A program made the position numbers and the translations under genes. A stretch of DNA of 64,000 nt from JAJISG01 sp964347345. GTDB lineage: Archaea > Thermoplasmatota > Thermoplasmata > RBG-16-68-12 > JAJISG01. Where the stretch lies: NCBI GenBank assembly GCA_964347345.1, contig CAYFYB010000003.1:1-64000 (forward strand), written 5' to 3'. The first letter of the stretch is position 1; every line of letters begins with the position of its first letter. The notes under the pieces are model-generated. The model worked only from the letters and a program-made list of their open reading frames with translations. It was not told where the DNA came from and did not search any database. Positions 23,641 through 32,701 of the stretch are shown piece after piece.

Positions 23641-24305
23641 ATCTTTCTGAAGCCGCGGAGGGCCCAGTCCCCCACACACTTCGCTACGTAACCGAGGGTC
23701 CCATAGGGACTCCTGCTCGCACCCGCAGCTCTTCCGAGTCCCTTTTGCAGGGCCACGAGGATGTCCTCCTCCCCCAGCGGACCTTCCGGAACCAACGTGA
23801 GGGCCCTGCCGAGGTCAGACACGCGATGGGCGTCACTTCCCGCCGTCACCGGCAGGCCGAGTTCTTGGGCGAGGGACTCGGCCTTGTCATTGTTGCTCCT
23901 CACGGACCTGGCGTTGAGGACCTCCACGGCCTGAAATCGGGAAGTTCTGATAACCTCCTCCCGGAGGCCCGACCAGAATCGATATGGGTGGGCGGCCACG
24001 GCGAAACCTCCCTGCTCGGTTATCCTCTCCACAGTCTCCTCTGCGCTGAGGCCTGCGGGAACCTCCTCCCAGATCCCGTAAGCTAGGATGTGTCCATCCC
24101 TTGAGGACACCTCCATACCCCGGACCACGATGAGGTCGGACTCCTTCGTCATCTCCATGGCCACGGTGCTTCCCATCAGGGTGTTGTGGTCAGCAATGCA
24201 GAGGCCGTGGACGCCTCTTCTGGCCGCAGCCCTCACCATCTCCTTCACATCCGCGGAGCTATCGGGAGAGTACTCGCTGTGCAGATGAAGATCCAGCCTG
24301 AGCAT
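23637..24305 (-). CDS. PHP-domain metal-dependent phosphoesterase
   Basis: 222 residues. The N-terminus DLHLHSEYSPDSSADVKEM carries the HxH motif of PHP domains, then GLCIADHNTL (second metal-binding motif), and GSDAHRVSDLG later. Family members hydrolyse 3',5'-bisphosphates or nucleic-acid ends. The gene overlaps the upstream metG stop by one base, so they are co-transcribed. The specific substrate cannot be read from the sequence. Confidence 0.87.
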   Translation of the reverse strand: MLRLDLHLHSEYSPDSSADVKEMVRAAARRGVHGLCIADHNTLMGSTVAMEMTKESDLIVVRGMEVSSRDGHILAYGIWEEVPAGLSAEETVERITEQGGFAVAAHPYRFWSGLREEVIRTSRFQAVEVLNARSVRSNNDKAESLAQELGLPVTAGSDAHRVSDLGRALTLVPEGPLGEEDILVALQKGLGRAAGASRSPYGTLGYVAKCVGDWALRGFRKI

Positions 24306-26434
24306 TAGGTAACCTCGGAGCCGGGTCGGACTGGACGATCGACGGTGACGAATTCGTTCTCCACCACCAGCGGCATCCCATCCCCCTCCACAGAGCCGAA
24401 GAAGCGGACTTTCCCCTCAGGGTCCACCCTGATCTTGAGCGCCCTGAACTCCTCAAAGGATATCATGGGAGTTCCGGGCTGGCCAAGGACCTGGGTGCCA
24501 GGCTTCGCATTTCCGGCGAGCAGGAGGGAGACCTCTTTGCCATCCACGGCCGCCAGCAGCATGCCCTCAGACTTGACGCCTCTCAAGGTGGCGGGTTTGA
24601 GGTTGCAGAGGACCACTATGTTCTTCCCTTGAATCTCCTCCCGGCCGTACTCGTCCCGCAACCCGGCAACCAGCCTCCTCTTCTCCGTTCCCAGGTCGAC
24701 GTATACCAGGTAAAGCTTGTCAGCTCGCGGATGGTCCTCGACCTTCAGCACCCTTCCGACCCTGACGTCGAGCCTCTGGGCCTCCTCCTCTAGGTCCATC
24801 GCGCTCACCTCAATCTTCTTGAAGAGAGGCCGAGGCGATTTCAGCTTCTGGCCTACAGGGAGGTCCTCGAGGGCCTCCTCCCAGGACGTTTCGTGGATGC
24901 TCCCATCGTATCCCAGCATCGTCCAGACCCTCTGGGCGGAGAAGGGAAGGAAGGGAGCTGTCAGCACGGCGAGGGCCTTCGCAAGGCGGAGGGCCAAGTG
25001 GAGGGCTGTGCCACAGGCTTCTCGATCCTCCTTCAGAAGGTCCCAGGGGGCCTTGGAGTCGAAGTACTGGTTCCCACGACGGGCAAGCTGCATGACCTCC
25101 TTGAGGGCGTCCTTGAAGTGACAGTACTCGAGGTTCTGGCCCGCCCCCTTCCATCTCTCCTCAATCTCCCTGAGCAGGGCCCGATCCTCCTTCGTAAGGT
25201 CAGCAATCGGAGGCACCTCCCTGAAGTTCTTGTACGTGAAGGTCAGCACCCTGTGGACGAAGTTGCCGTAGATTGCGACGAGCTCCGTGTTGATGCGCCT
25301 TTCGAACTCCTCGAAGGAGAACTCAGAGTCCTTGTTCTCCGGCATGGCTGCGCCGACGTAGTACCTCAGAGCATCTGGATCGAAGGCCTCCAGGAGTTCC
25401 GAAAGCCAGACCCCCACCCCTCGTCCGGAGGACATCCTCTCGCCGCCGAAGTTCATGTACTGGTTCGCTGGCACGTCGTAGGGCAGTCCAAGCTCCTCGT
25501 CATATCCCATCAGAATGGCGGGCCAGACGATCGTGTGGAACACTATGTTGTCCTTGCCAACGAAGTAGTAGTGGCGGGAATCGGGGTCCAACCACCATGA
25601 CTTCCATCGATCCTTCTGGCCTTGGCGTCGAGCCCATTCCATGCTGGCAGTCAGATAGCCCATGACGGCCTCAAACCAGACGTAGATCCTCTTCGACTCG
25701 TAACCTTTCAAGGGGATCTCGATCCCCCAGTCGATGTCCCGGGTCACGGGTCGGTCCTTGAGGCCCTCCTCCAGCCACGCGAGGGTGAAGTTGAGGACAT
25801 GGGGCCTCCAGTAGTTCTTCGTCCTCAGCCATCCCTTCAGAGGTTCCTGAAGGCGACTGAGCCGAAAGAAGAAGTGACTGGTTTCTCGGCGCTCCGCGGG
25901 CGTAGCACAGACCTTACAGCGAGGTTGGATGAGGTCGAAGGGATCGAGCATTCGACCGCATTGTTCACACTGGTCGCCACGGCTATTGGAGAAGTGGCAG
26001 AAGGGGCACTCCCCCTCGATGTAGCGATCGGGTCGAAACTTTTGGCATGAGGGGCACCAGGAGGCTTCCATCGCGGCTTCGTAGATATGGCCCCTCTCCT
26101 TGAGCTGGAGGAAAACCTTCTGAACGACCGCCTTATGGGCAGCTGCCGAAGTCTTCCAGTACAGGTCAAAGGATATCCCGAGGCGCTTGAAGTTCTCCGT
26201 GTGGAGGGCGTGATATCGCTCGGCCACCGTTTCGGGTGACACCCCTTCCTCGTCAGCCTTGACGGTGGTGGGAGTGCCATGCATGTCACTACCGCTTACC
26301 ATGAGCACCTCATTCCCATTCATGCGGTGATATCGGGCGAAGATGTCGGCGGGTATGTAGGCCCCTGCGGCATGACCTATGTGCCTTGGCCCACTAGCAT
26401 AGGGCCAGGCGACCCCGAGGAGTACCTTGGCCAT
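24305..26434 (-). CDS. metG: methionyl-tRNA synthetase with C-terminal tRNA-binding domain
   Basis: 709 residues, class I synthetase. The HIGH motif is HIGH itself at residues 18-21. Zinc knuckles lie at ~130-185 (CPSC, CPFC, CEQC, CKVC). The KMSKS equivalent, near residue 330, is RMSSGR, an unusual form keeping only the central MS. An anticodon-binding domain (~390-540) and an EMAPII/Arc1-like OB tRNA-binding domain from about residue 560 (LDVRVGRVLKVEDHPRADKLY) follow. The domain being in cis rather than a separate protein, and its ~45-residue C-terminal extra segment, are the noteworthy features. Confidence 0.96.
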   Translation of the reverse strand: MAKVLLGVAWPYASGPRHIGHAAGAYIPADIFARYHRMNGNEVLMVSGSDMHGTPTTVKADEEGVSPETVAERYHALHTENFKRLGISFDLYWKTSAAAHKAVVQKVFLQLKERGHIYEAAMEASWCPSCQKFRPDRYIEGECPFCHFSNSRGDQCEQCGRMLDPFDLIQPRCKVCATPAERRETSHFFFRLSRLQEPLKGWLRTKNYWRPHVLNFTLAWLEEGLKDRPVTRDIDWGIEIPLKGYESKRIYVWFEAVMGYLTASMEWARRQGQKDRWKSWWLDPDSRHYYFVGKDNIVFHTIVWPAILMGYDEELGLPYDVPANQYMNFGGERMSSGRGVGVWLSELLEAFDPDALRYYVGAAMPENKDSEFSFEEFERRINTELVAIYGNFVHRVLTFTYKNFREVPPIADLTKEDRALLREIEERWKGAGQNLEYCHFKDALKEVMQLARRGNQYFDSKAPWDLLKEDREACGTALHLALRLAKALAVLTAPFLPFSAQRVWTMLGYDGSIHETSWEEALEDLPVGQKLKSPRPLFKKIEVSAMDLEEEAQRLDVRVGRVLKVEDHPRADKLYLVYVDLGTEKRRLVAGLRDEYGREEIQGKNIVVLCNLKPATLRGVKSEGMLLAAVDGKEVSLLLAGNAKPGTQVLGQPGTPMISFEEFRALKIRVDPEGKVRFFGSVEGDGMPLVVENEFVTVDRPVRPGSEVT

Positions 26435-26590
26435 TGCCTCTGAGAAGAGGGGACTATGATTTAAATGTGCAGCTGTGGGTGTTGATCGATTTCAGGTACC
26501 AAACAGAGCAGTTCCCAATTCTCAGTTCAAAGGGTTTAAATACGCATCCCTGAATCGTCATGTCGCGATCCCATCGCGGGAGTTGAGCTG

Positions 26591-26809
26591 CTGAATAGAG
26601 GATTTGGCTCCGGATCTTACCACGCTCCTGTGGAAGAAGGTAAGGTCTACGAGGCCACGATTGAGGATCTGGGAAGAGAGGGAGACGGTCTCGCCAGGAT
26701 TGAGAACTTCGTCGTCTTCGTTCCCGGAACCAAGATCGGGGACAGGGTGAAGATAAGGATCACCCGCGTCCTGAGAAGGATGGCCTTCGGGGAAGTAGTG
26801 AAAGAGTAG
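26591..26809 (+). CDS. TRAM-domain RNA-binding protein, start uncertain
   Basis: About 72 residues, single TRAM domain: GKVYEATIEDLGREGDGLARIEN, then FVVFVPGTKIGDRVKI and a closing FGEVVKE. Archaeal stand-alone TRAM proteins act as RNA chaperones. The typical glycine/arginine-rich N-terminus (NRGFGSGSYHAPVEEG) is present in frame but has no ATG, GTG or TTG before it; GTG 26630 would remove it. CTG codons at 26588 and 26591 are the nearest candidates. A TATA (TTTAAATA, 26534-26541) gives an mRNA start near 26560, where an ATG in another frame stops after 8 codons. Confidence 0.72.
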   Translation: MNRGFGSGSYHAPVEEGKVYEATIEDLGREGDGLARIENFVVFVPGTKIGDRVKIRITRVLRRMAFGEVVKE

Positions 26810-26843
26810 CCTTTTGCTGTCCTTACCCCAGGGAAGCCTTCGT

Positions 26844-27500
26844 CTAGCCCTGGCTATGCGCTTCTTCCTGGCCAATGAGGAGGAGCCTGCCCATATCTGT
26901 GAGCTTGATAAGGAGCCTGCCCTGGGTACCGCGATCAATCTCCACGAGGCCCAGCTCCTCCAGTCCCTTTGATTCCCGCCCACCGCGAAGATGGTAGCTC
27001 AGGAGGGACTTCTCCACGCCTGAGACTTCACTGAGACCGTTCAGGGAGTCCGCCACACCGCCTGCTCTGTCCAAGGCCCGCAGCACCTTCACCTTGCTTG
27101 GAGAGATGACCTCGCTATAGCTGAACTTCAGGACGGGAAGCATCATGGGGCTCTCCCCCTCCACATGGAAGGCCTTCAGCCCATTCACGAAGGCGGCGCT
27201 GATGGCGGAGCATGTCATCAGCTTCCTTCCGCTAGAGACGTTTATGAAAACGTCGTCGAACTTGTGCCGCTCCTCCTTTACGATGGAACCGATGACCTCA
27301 TACATCTCCCTTGCCGGGTTCTGGATCTCCTTCCTCTCCACGGGTATGTGGAGATCCCGCAGTTTGCGGGCCACCTCTGCAGCCTTGAACCTCTTGTCCG
27401 GCTCGTGTATGAGGAAGAGCTTGCTGACAGGATACTCGCGCACGCCAACGTATATTGGATCCTCCTCGTCCCCCAACGTGGCTATCTGGAGAATCTTCAT
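26844..27500 (-). CDS. CARF-like domain plus wHTH regulator (HFX_2341/Csa3-like)
   Basis: 218 residues. The N-terminal ~130 residues have a Rossmann-like CARF architecture, with the ligand-loop segment DVFINVSSGRKLMTCSAISAA. The C-terminal ~80 residues form a winged helix (LNGLSEVSGVEKSLLSYHL). CARF-wHTH proteins sense cyclic oligonucleotides or related ligands and regulate transcription. No cas gene or CRISPR array is in the window, so a CRISPR role is not supported here. A TATA (TATAAAAA complement, 27530-27537) lies close upstream. Confidence 0.8.
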   Translation of the reverse strand: MKILQIATLGDEEDPIYVGVREYPVSKLFLIHEPDKRFKAAEVARKLRDLHIPVERKEIQNPAREMYEVIGSIVKEERHKFDDVFINVSSGRKLMTCSAISAAFVNGLKAFHVEGESPMMLPVLKFSYSEVISPSKVKVLRALDRAGGVADSLNGLSEVSGVEKSLLSYHLRGGRESKGLEELGLVEIDRGTQGRLLIKLTDMGRLLLIGQEEAHSQG

Positions 27501-27620
27501 GGTCCCCCTTTCTACTAGGGTTCCCCGACTATAAAAACGGTTTCAAAGATTGCAATCCTTCTCCAACTCTCCCAGCACCTAGGGTAGAAATATTCCGAAC
27601 CCCATAGAGCGCCGATTCCG

Positions 27621-27902
27621 TTGAAGAAGCTCCTTTGGCATCTCGTCGTGGGCACGAGGGGAGGAATCAACAGGGCGAGGATGTTGGTCCTCCTAAAGGA
27701 TAGGCCCTACAACGCCAACAGCCTGGCTCAGGAGTTACAGCTGGACTACAAGACGGTCAAGCATCACCTGAACGTCCTGACGAGGAATGATCTTGTGATG
27801 ATCTCTGCCGAGGAGTACGGCACCCTGTACTTTCTGACCCCCACCATGCTCAGGTACTGGGATGACTTCGAGGAGATTTGGGAGAAGGTTGGGAAAAAGT
27901 AG
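27621..27902 (+). CDS. winged-helix (ArsR-like) regulator
   Basis: 93 residues from TTG 27621. A single HTH of ArsR type: MLVLLKDRPYNANSLAQELQLDYKTVKHHLNVL, with wing residues YGTLYFLT and a C-terminal helix likely for dimerisation. It is followed 49 bp later by a 3-TM protein, repeating the regulator/3-TM pairing seen at 2624-3437. Small archaeal wHTH proteins of this kind are usually DNA-binding repressors; target unknown. Confidence 0.82.
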   Translation: MKKLLWHLVVGTRGGINRARMLVLLKDRPYNANSLAQELQLDYKTVKHHLNVLTRNDLVMISAEEYGTLYFLTPTMLRYWDDFEEIWEKVGKK

Positions 27903-27951
27903 AAGTGGAGGTTGAACGCATGGCAAAACACCACCCGGAGGCACGTCCGAA

Positions 27952-28242
27952 ATGGTAGGGACGTTCTGGCTCGTGAACATAATCGTAGGGAGCATCAGCG
28001 TGGCCCTACTGGTCACCCTGCTGATCCTCTACGGGAGGAACTTGAGGGAGGTCAGGTCCCCGTTTGCCGTGGGACTGGTCCTGTTTGCCCTGCTCTTCCT
28101 CATAGAGAACCTGGTGGGGATATATTCGTACTTCCAGCTTTCGGCCCAGCGCTTTGGACCTGACGTGGCGCTGCCCATGCTCTACCTAAACGTGGCCGAG
28201 GCCGCTGCCTTCGGGGTGCTGGTAGCGATAAGCTGGGGATGA
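27952..28242 (+). CDS. small three-TM membrane protein next to wHTH regulator
   Basis: 96 residues with three predicted TM helices (about 5-26, 38-60, 74-93) separated by short charged loops (RNLREVR). It is similar in size, topology and genomic partner to the protein at 3156-3437, and resembles small membrane proteins found beside regulators in haloarchaea. A sensor or modulator of the adjacent wHTH protein is a reasonable inference; no conserved catalytic residue is visible. Confidence 0.72.
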   Translation: MVGTFWLVNIIVGSISVALLVTLLILYGRNLREVRSPFAVGLVLFALLFLIENLVGIYSYFQLSAQRFGPDVALPMLYLNVAEAAAFGVLVAISWG

Positions 28243-28351
28243 AACCTGTTGGACTGTCTATTCAACCGTAAAAGAGAATCCTTTATTCGTGGTTCTGAGT
28301 GGGAACGTCCCCGGCCTTGGGCTGTATAGACAGGAATTGGTGGGGGATGAT

Positions 28352-29326
28352 ATGGAAGCTAGTTACGTGAGTAGGACGGCCGATGAAGACGCCTGTCCGG
28401 AATGTGGCAGCAGCCGCCTTGTGAGAGACTACGTCAGAGGCGAGCTGGTCTGCGAGGTTTGCGGGCTCGTGGTCTCGGAGAACTACATCGACAAGGGCCC
28501 TGAGTGGACGAGGGGTGACGATGCGAGGACGCCTCAAACGAGGACCGGCATGCCTTCGAGTATCTCCACCCATGACAAGGGCCTCACGACGGAGATCTCC
28601 CCCACCCACAGGGACTCTCAGGGCAATCCCCTGCCCGGGCCAGATAGGTTGGGACTTCGCCGGCTCAGGAGGCTCCAGAAGCAGATGAGGTACTCCAGGG
28701 CCGGTGAGAAGACCTTGGCGGAGGCCCTCATGGAAATGGATCGCATGGTCTCCGTCCTGGGGCTGCCCAAGGAGTTCAAGAGGGAGGCGGCCCTGATCTA
28801 CAGAAAGGCAGCCTCTCGAGGATTTGTGAGGGGGAGGACCATTCGCGGCATGGTCGCGGCCTCCATATACATAGCCTGCAGGGTGCTCATGGCTCCTAGG
28901 ACTTTTGACGAGGTATCCCGCCAGCTGGAGCTAGAGAAGAGAGAGCTGGTCCTCTCCTACAAGGCAATTACAAGGGGCCTGCGTCTCGGCCTCCAGACAC
29001 CCAAGGCGGAGGACTACCTCAAGAGGTTCGCGAGCATCCTCGATCTCCCCCTGGAGATACAGAAGACGGCGCTAAACCTAGTTCGAAGGGTCGAGAAGAT
29101 TGATAGGTTCCACTCCAAGGCGCCCATGGGAACGGTGGCGGCGTGCATCTACCTCGCCAGTCTGATGAGTGGAACAAGGATTTCCCAGGCGAGGATTGGT
29201 CAGGTAGCCGGCGTCTCTGAGGTGACCATACGGGTTAGGTACACCAGCATCGCCTCGAAGCTAGGCTTGGACGTTGCTCCTCGGTCACAGCGTGCCTCGG
29301 TGGGCAAGCCGGCGGCTTCCCCTTAG
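28352..29326 (+). CDS. tfb: transcription initiation factor IIB (TFB)
   Basis: 324 residues from ATG 28352; GTG 28340 and 28289 are upstream alternatives. An N-terminal zinc ribbon (CPECGSSRLV, CEVCGLVV) is followed by the B-finger and two cyclin-like repeats (from about residues 115 and 210) and a C-terminal HTH-like end (AGVSEVTIRVRY). TFB bridges TBP at the TATA box and RNA polymerase. A TATA-like element near 28280 fits a short 5' UTR. Confidence 0.95.
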   Translation: MEASYVSRTADEDACPECGSSRLVRDYVRGELVCEVCGLVVSENYIDKGPEWTRGDDARTPQTRTGMPSSISTHDKGLTTEISPTHRDSQGNPLPGPDRLGLRRLRRLQKQMRYSRAGEKTLAEALMEMDRMVSVLGLPKEFKREAALIYRKAASRGFVRGRTIRGMVAASIYIACRVLMAPRTFDEVSRQLELEKRELVLSYKAITRGLRLGLQTPKAEDYLKRFASILDLPLEIQKTALNLVRRVEKIDRFHSKAPMGTVAACIYLASLMSGTRISQARIGQVAGVSEVTIRVRYTSIASKLGLDVAPRSQRASVGKPAASP

Positions 29327-29341
29327 AGGCTCCTTGGGAGG

Positions 29342-29363
29342 GCTCTGAGCCTATTGTCAGAGC
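29342..29363. terminator. hairpin between convergent tfb and purN
   Basis: GCTCTGA (29342-29348) and TCAGAGC (29357-29363) pair perfectly around an 8-nt loop in the 86-bp gap where tfb and purN converge. The location suits a bidirectional transcript end, although no T-tract adjoins it. Confidence 0.35.
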
Positions 29364-29412
29364 ACCGCTCCCCCCGAATCCTCTCAGGAAGGGCCCGGGC
29401 GGTTACCTCCCC

Positions 29413-30048
29413 CTAGATGGGTGAGAGCCTCTCGATTCCTTCGTCGTTTATGATGACCCTCCTGCCCTCGACTTTGAGCCTTCCCTCAGCGAAGAGCTTC
29501 ACGACGTAAGGCAGGACCTTGTGCTCCACCCTCAGAATCCTATCGGCAAGGGCCTCGGGGCTATCCTCGGGGTATACTGGGACCGCCTTCTGGAATATGA
29601 TGGGACCGCCGTCCACGCTCTCGTCCACAAAGTGAACGCTGCAGCCGCTGACCTTCACTCCCCATTCCACGGCGTCCTTCTGGGCATGGGTTCCGGGGAA
29701 AGATGGAAGCAGGGAAGGGTGGATGTTGATGATTCGATTCCGGAATTGGTCGATGAAGTGGGTGGTGACGATGCGCATGAATCCCGCGAACACTATGAGG
29801 TCCACTTCCTTCTCCTTCAGGGCCTTCGAAACCTCTTCCTCATACTCCCTCCTGCTCTTGCCCCGGTGATCGATGTATGCCCAAGGTATTCCATGCTTCT
29901 TCGCCCTCTCAATGACCGGGGCGTCCTTGTTGTTGCAGATCATGATGGCGATGTTGACGTCAAGCTCCCCCCTCTCGACCGCGTCGACGATGGACTGAAA
30001 GTCGGTGCCCCTCCCCGAGGCCAATACCCCGACGTTGATCCTCTTCAT
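29413..30048 (-). CDS. purN: phosphoribosylglycinamide formyltransferase (10-formyl-THF dependent)
   Basis: 211 residues. The family motif VGVLASGRGTDFQSIVDAVE starts the fold, and the catalytic triad region has NIHPSLLPSFPGTHAQKDAVEWGVKVSGCSVHFVDE with the expected Asn, His and Asp. PurN uses 10-formyl-tetrahydrofolate, unlike the ATP/formate enzyme PurT common in archaea. It is 11 bp downstream of purH on the same strand and thus likely co-transcribed. Confidence 0.95.
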   Translation of the reverse strand: MKRINVGVLASGRGTDFQSIVDAVERGELDVNIAIMICNNKDAPVIERAKKHGIPWAYIDHRGKSRREYEEEVSKALKEKEVDLIVFAGFMRIVTTHFIDQFRNRIINIHPSLLPSFPGTHAQKDAVEWGVKVSGCSVHFVDESVDGGPIIFQKAVPVYPEDSPEALADRILRVEHKVLPYVVKLFAEGRLKVEGRRVIINDEGIERLSPI

Positions 30049-30059
30049 CCCCCACCCTC

Positions 30060-31604
30060 TCAGTGCTTGAATATCCGCACTCCAGTGAACACCATGGCTA
30101 GGCCGTGCTCGTCGGCAGCCTGAATGACCTCCTGGTCCCTGATGGAACCGCCTGGCTGGACTATGGCCCTCACCCCCACCTTGGCGGCTTCGTCGATACC
30201 ATCCCGAAAGGGAAAAAAGGCCTCACTGGCGAGGACGCTCCCCCTGGCCTCCGTTCCCGCTTTCATCCCGGCCAGGATGACGGAGTCTACCCTACTCATC
30301 TGCCCGCTTCCGATGCCCACCGTCCTCTCGTCCTTAGCTAGGACAATTGCATTGGACTTGACGTGTCCCAGGACCTTGCATGCGAAGAGCATGGCGCTTA
30401 CCTGTTCTTTCGTCGGAGGTACCCTGCTCACCACCTTGAGGCTTTCAGGTCTGAGTTGCACACGTTCCCTGGTCTGAACCAACAGGCCTCCTCGGATGCC
30501 GAGGGCCTGAGTGCAGCCCTCCCACGCCAACCCTCGGCCCGTCCGGAGGACCCTCAGCTTCTTCTTCCCCTTGAAGATCTCCAGGGCCCCCCCCTCATAG
30601 TCGGGCGCGATGACGGCCTCTATGAAATGCTTCTTCATCGCCATGGCTGTGTCCTCGTCCACCTTTCGGTTGAAGCCCACGACACAACCGTAGGCGGATT
30701 TGGGATCCGTTGCCCGAGCAAGCTGATAGGCTTCCGACATATGGTCGGAGCTGGCGACTCCCGAGGCATTGGTGTGCTTGATGATGGCGGCCGTCGGCCG
30801 GTCGAACTTCATGACCAGCTCCATGGCGGCGTCCAGGTCCAAGATGTTGTTGAAGGAGAGTCCTCTGCCGAAGATTTCCTCTGAGGTAGCCACGGAGGCG
30901 CCCTCGTAGCGGGGATCCCTATAGAAGGCCGCTGCCTGGTAGGGGTTCTCTCCATATCTCAGCCTTCCCGCCTCCGAGTACGCGAGGCGGAGTTCCGGTG
31001 GAAAGCCCTTGCCTCCCAGGGCGTGGTAGAGGTGGTTGTAGATGGAGGCTTCGTAGCGGCTCGTAACGGCGAAGGCCTCCACGGCCAAACTCCTTCTGGT
31101 CTCCTCCGATACCTCCCCCTCCAAGGACCTGACCTCTCGGATGAAGTCCGGATACTGAGAAGGGCTGGTCAGAACACTGACACGTGACCAGTTCTTGGCT
31201 GCAGCCCTGATGAGGGTCACGCCGCCAACGTCTACCTTCTCCTGCGCTTCGGCGATGGAGGCATTGGCCTTCACGGCCTCCTCGAAGGGATAGAGGTTGA
31301 CGACGACGACGTCGATGGGCGCCGCTTCCAGTTCTTCCAGCTCCCTCATGTCCTCTGATGAGTCCTTCCTGGCAAGGATGCCAGCCAGTATCTTCGGATG
31401 TAGGGTCTTGACCCTTCCCGCGAGAAGCTCACCCCACCCAGTAAGATTCCTCACATCCTCCACAGTGACGCCCTTGGACGTCAGGTGCTTGGCCGTTCCC
31501 TGGCTTGCCATCAGCCGGTAACCCCAGCCACGTAGCTCCTTAGAAAGTTCTTCGAGCCCCTCCTTGTTGAAGGCGCTAAGCAGTGCCCAACGGGAGGAGA
31601 CCAT
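30060..31604 (-). CDS. purH: bifunctional AICAR transformylase/IMP cyclohydrolase
   Basis: 514 residues from ATG 31604; GTG 31616 is four codons earlier. The N-terminal MGS-like IMP cyclohydrolase domain has LLSAFNKEGLEEL and GRVKTLHPKILAGIL. The AICAR transformylase domain has RYGENPYQAAAFY, KHTNASGVA and a late QPGGSIRDQEVIQAADEHG. It catalyses the last two steps of IMP synthesis using 10-formyl-THF, again the bacterial-type route. A TATA-like TTAATTAA around 31635 precedes it. Confidence 0.96.
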   Translation of the reverse strand: MVSSRWALLSAFNKEGLEELSKELRGWGYRLMASQGTAKHLTSKGVTVEDVRNLTGWGELLAGRVKTLHPKILAGILARKDSSEDMRELEELEAAPIDVVVVNLYPFEEAVKANASIAEAQEKVDVGGVTLIRAAAKNWSRVSVLTSPSQYPDFIREVRSLEGEVSEETRRSLAVEAFAVTSRYEASIYNHLYHALGGKGFPPELRLAYSEAGRLRYGENPYQAAAFYRDPRYEGASVATSEEIFGRGLSFNNILDLDAAMELVMKFDRPTAAIIKHTNASGVASSDHMSEAYQLARATDPKSAYGCVVGFNRKVDEDTAMAMKKHFIEAVIAPDYEGGALEIFKGKKKLRVLRTGRGLAWEGCTQALGIRGGLLVQTRERVQLRPESLKVVSRVPPTKEQVSAMLFACKVLGHVKSNAIVLAKDERTVGIGSGQMSRVDSVILAGMKAGTEARGSVLASEAFFPFRDGIDEAAKVGVRAIVQPGGSIRDQEVIQAADEHGLAMVFTGVRIFKH

Positions 31605-31652
31605 GACTATTACCACCTTACTATGGTGGACACTTAATTAAGGTTTTTGAGC

Positions 31653-32591
31653 CTATATTGAGGGCCTAGGAAGCAGCCCCCCTCCTTCTAGGACATCCCT
31701 TACCCGTTTCTCTGAACCCACAGGCATGAGGTGTATGCCGGCCAGACCCTTCATTCCACGCAGCGCCTCGAGGGTCTCCAGGCAGATCCTTATGCCCTCC
31801 TCCTCGGGATTGCTTGCCCCTTCCATTCTCTCCAGCAGTTCCCGGGGTAGATAGATTCCGGGAACTTTCTTCCTCAGAAAACGAGCCATCTTTTGCGACG
31901 TCAGAGGGACCACGCCCCCCAAGAGGCTGACCCGTTCATCCAGCCCTCTCGACCTCACTATATTGAGGAACTCTTCGAAGCCCTCCAAGTCATATACGGC
32001 TTGGGTTTGGATGAAGTCTGCTCCCGCCTCCACCCTCCTCTCCAAGATGTCGGCACCGATAGCGTAGCTTCCCCCGAAGGGATTGCACGTGGCCCCTATG
32101 AAGAGCCTCGGGGCCTTCTGGACCTTCTCACCGCCCAGGAGCACCCCCTGATCCCTGAGCCGCCGGTACATTCCGATCTGTACCTCAGGGGTGATGTCCT
32201 CCACCACCACGGCGTCCCTCTCCCCACCATGGCGGGGATCGTCCCCCCGCAAACAGAGGACGTTTCGGACGCCGTGGGCCGAGGCCCCAAGGACATCGGA
32301 TTGGAGGCCTATGCGGTTCCTGTCTCTCGTCACCATCTGCATCACGGGCTCCAGTCCCTCTCTCAGAAGGAGGATGGAGGCCGCCAGGCTCGACATCTTC
32401 ACGAAGGCCCTGATGTTATCTGTCACATTGTAGGCGTCAGCGCAGTCTCTCACTAGGTTGGCGACTTCCAGGAGCCCATGAGGAGAAGCCGAGGGTGGAG
32501 GGTTCACCTCGACGGTCACAGCAAAGTTGCCTGCGGCCAGCACCTTCTCCAGCTTCGTACCAGCCCGAAGTCGGCCAGGGCCTCTCCCCAT
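31653..32591 (-). CDS. metF: methylenetetrahydrofolate reductase (MetF-like)
   Basis: 312 residues from ATG 32591. The frame extends 32 codons upstream, but a TATA-like TGTTATTA at about 32617-32624 places a leaderless start at this ATG. TIM-barrel sequence includes FAVTVEVNPPPS near the N-terminus, DNIRAFVKMSS, VLCLRGDDPRHGG and ATCNPFGG, typical of the FAD-dependent reductase that makes 5-methyl-THF. A truncated MetF paired with other enzymes is common outside bacteria, so the physiological electron donor is not determined. It is divergent from folD. Confidence 0.86.
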   Translation of the reverse strand: MGRGPGRLRAGTKLEKVLAAGNFAVTVEVNPPPSASPHGLLEVANLVRDCADAYNVTDNIRAFVKMSSLAASILLLREGLEPVMQMVTRDRNRIGLQSDVLGASAHGVRNVLCLRGDDPRHGGERDAVVVEDITPEVQIGMYRRLRDQGVLLGGEKVQKAPRLFIGATCNPFGGSYAIGADILERRVEAGADFIQTQAVYDLEGFEEFLNIVRSRGLDERVSLLGGVVPLTSQKMARFLRKKVPGIYLPRELLERMEGASNPEEEGIRICLETLEALRGMKGLAGIHLMPVGSEKRVRDVLEGGGLLPRPSI

Positions 32592-32701
32592 GAACGCTGA
32601 AGAGGGGCCGGCCGTGTAATAACATTTTTCTATCAGCACGTGACGGGCATCCACAATGCTAGTCTGGGTCGCCCTCCTCGTCGACACTTTCCAAGCAAAG
32701 C

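Noticed and set aside
20010..26434. FMN or other classical riboswitch before ribB or metG
   Set aside because: The ribB start is leaderless with its TATA ~30 nt upstream, leaving no room for an aptamer; the metG upstream gap shows no aptamer-like fold.
26844..27500. CRISPR-associated Csa3 and a CRISPR locus
   Set aside because: The protein is CARF-wHTH-like, but there are no cas genes and no regularly spaced repeats anywhere in the window.
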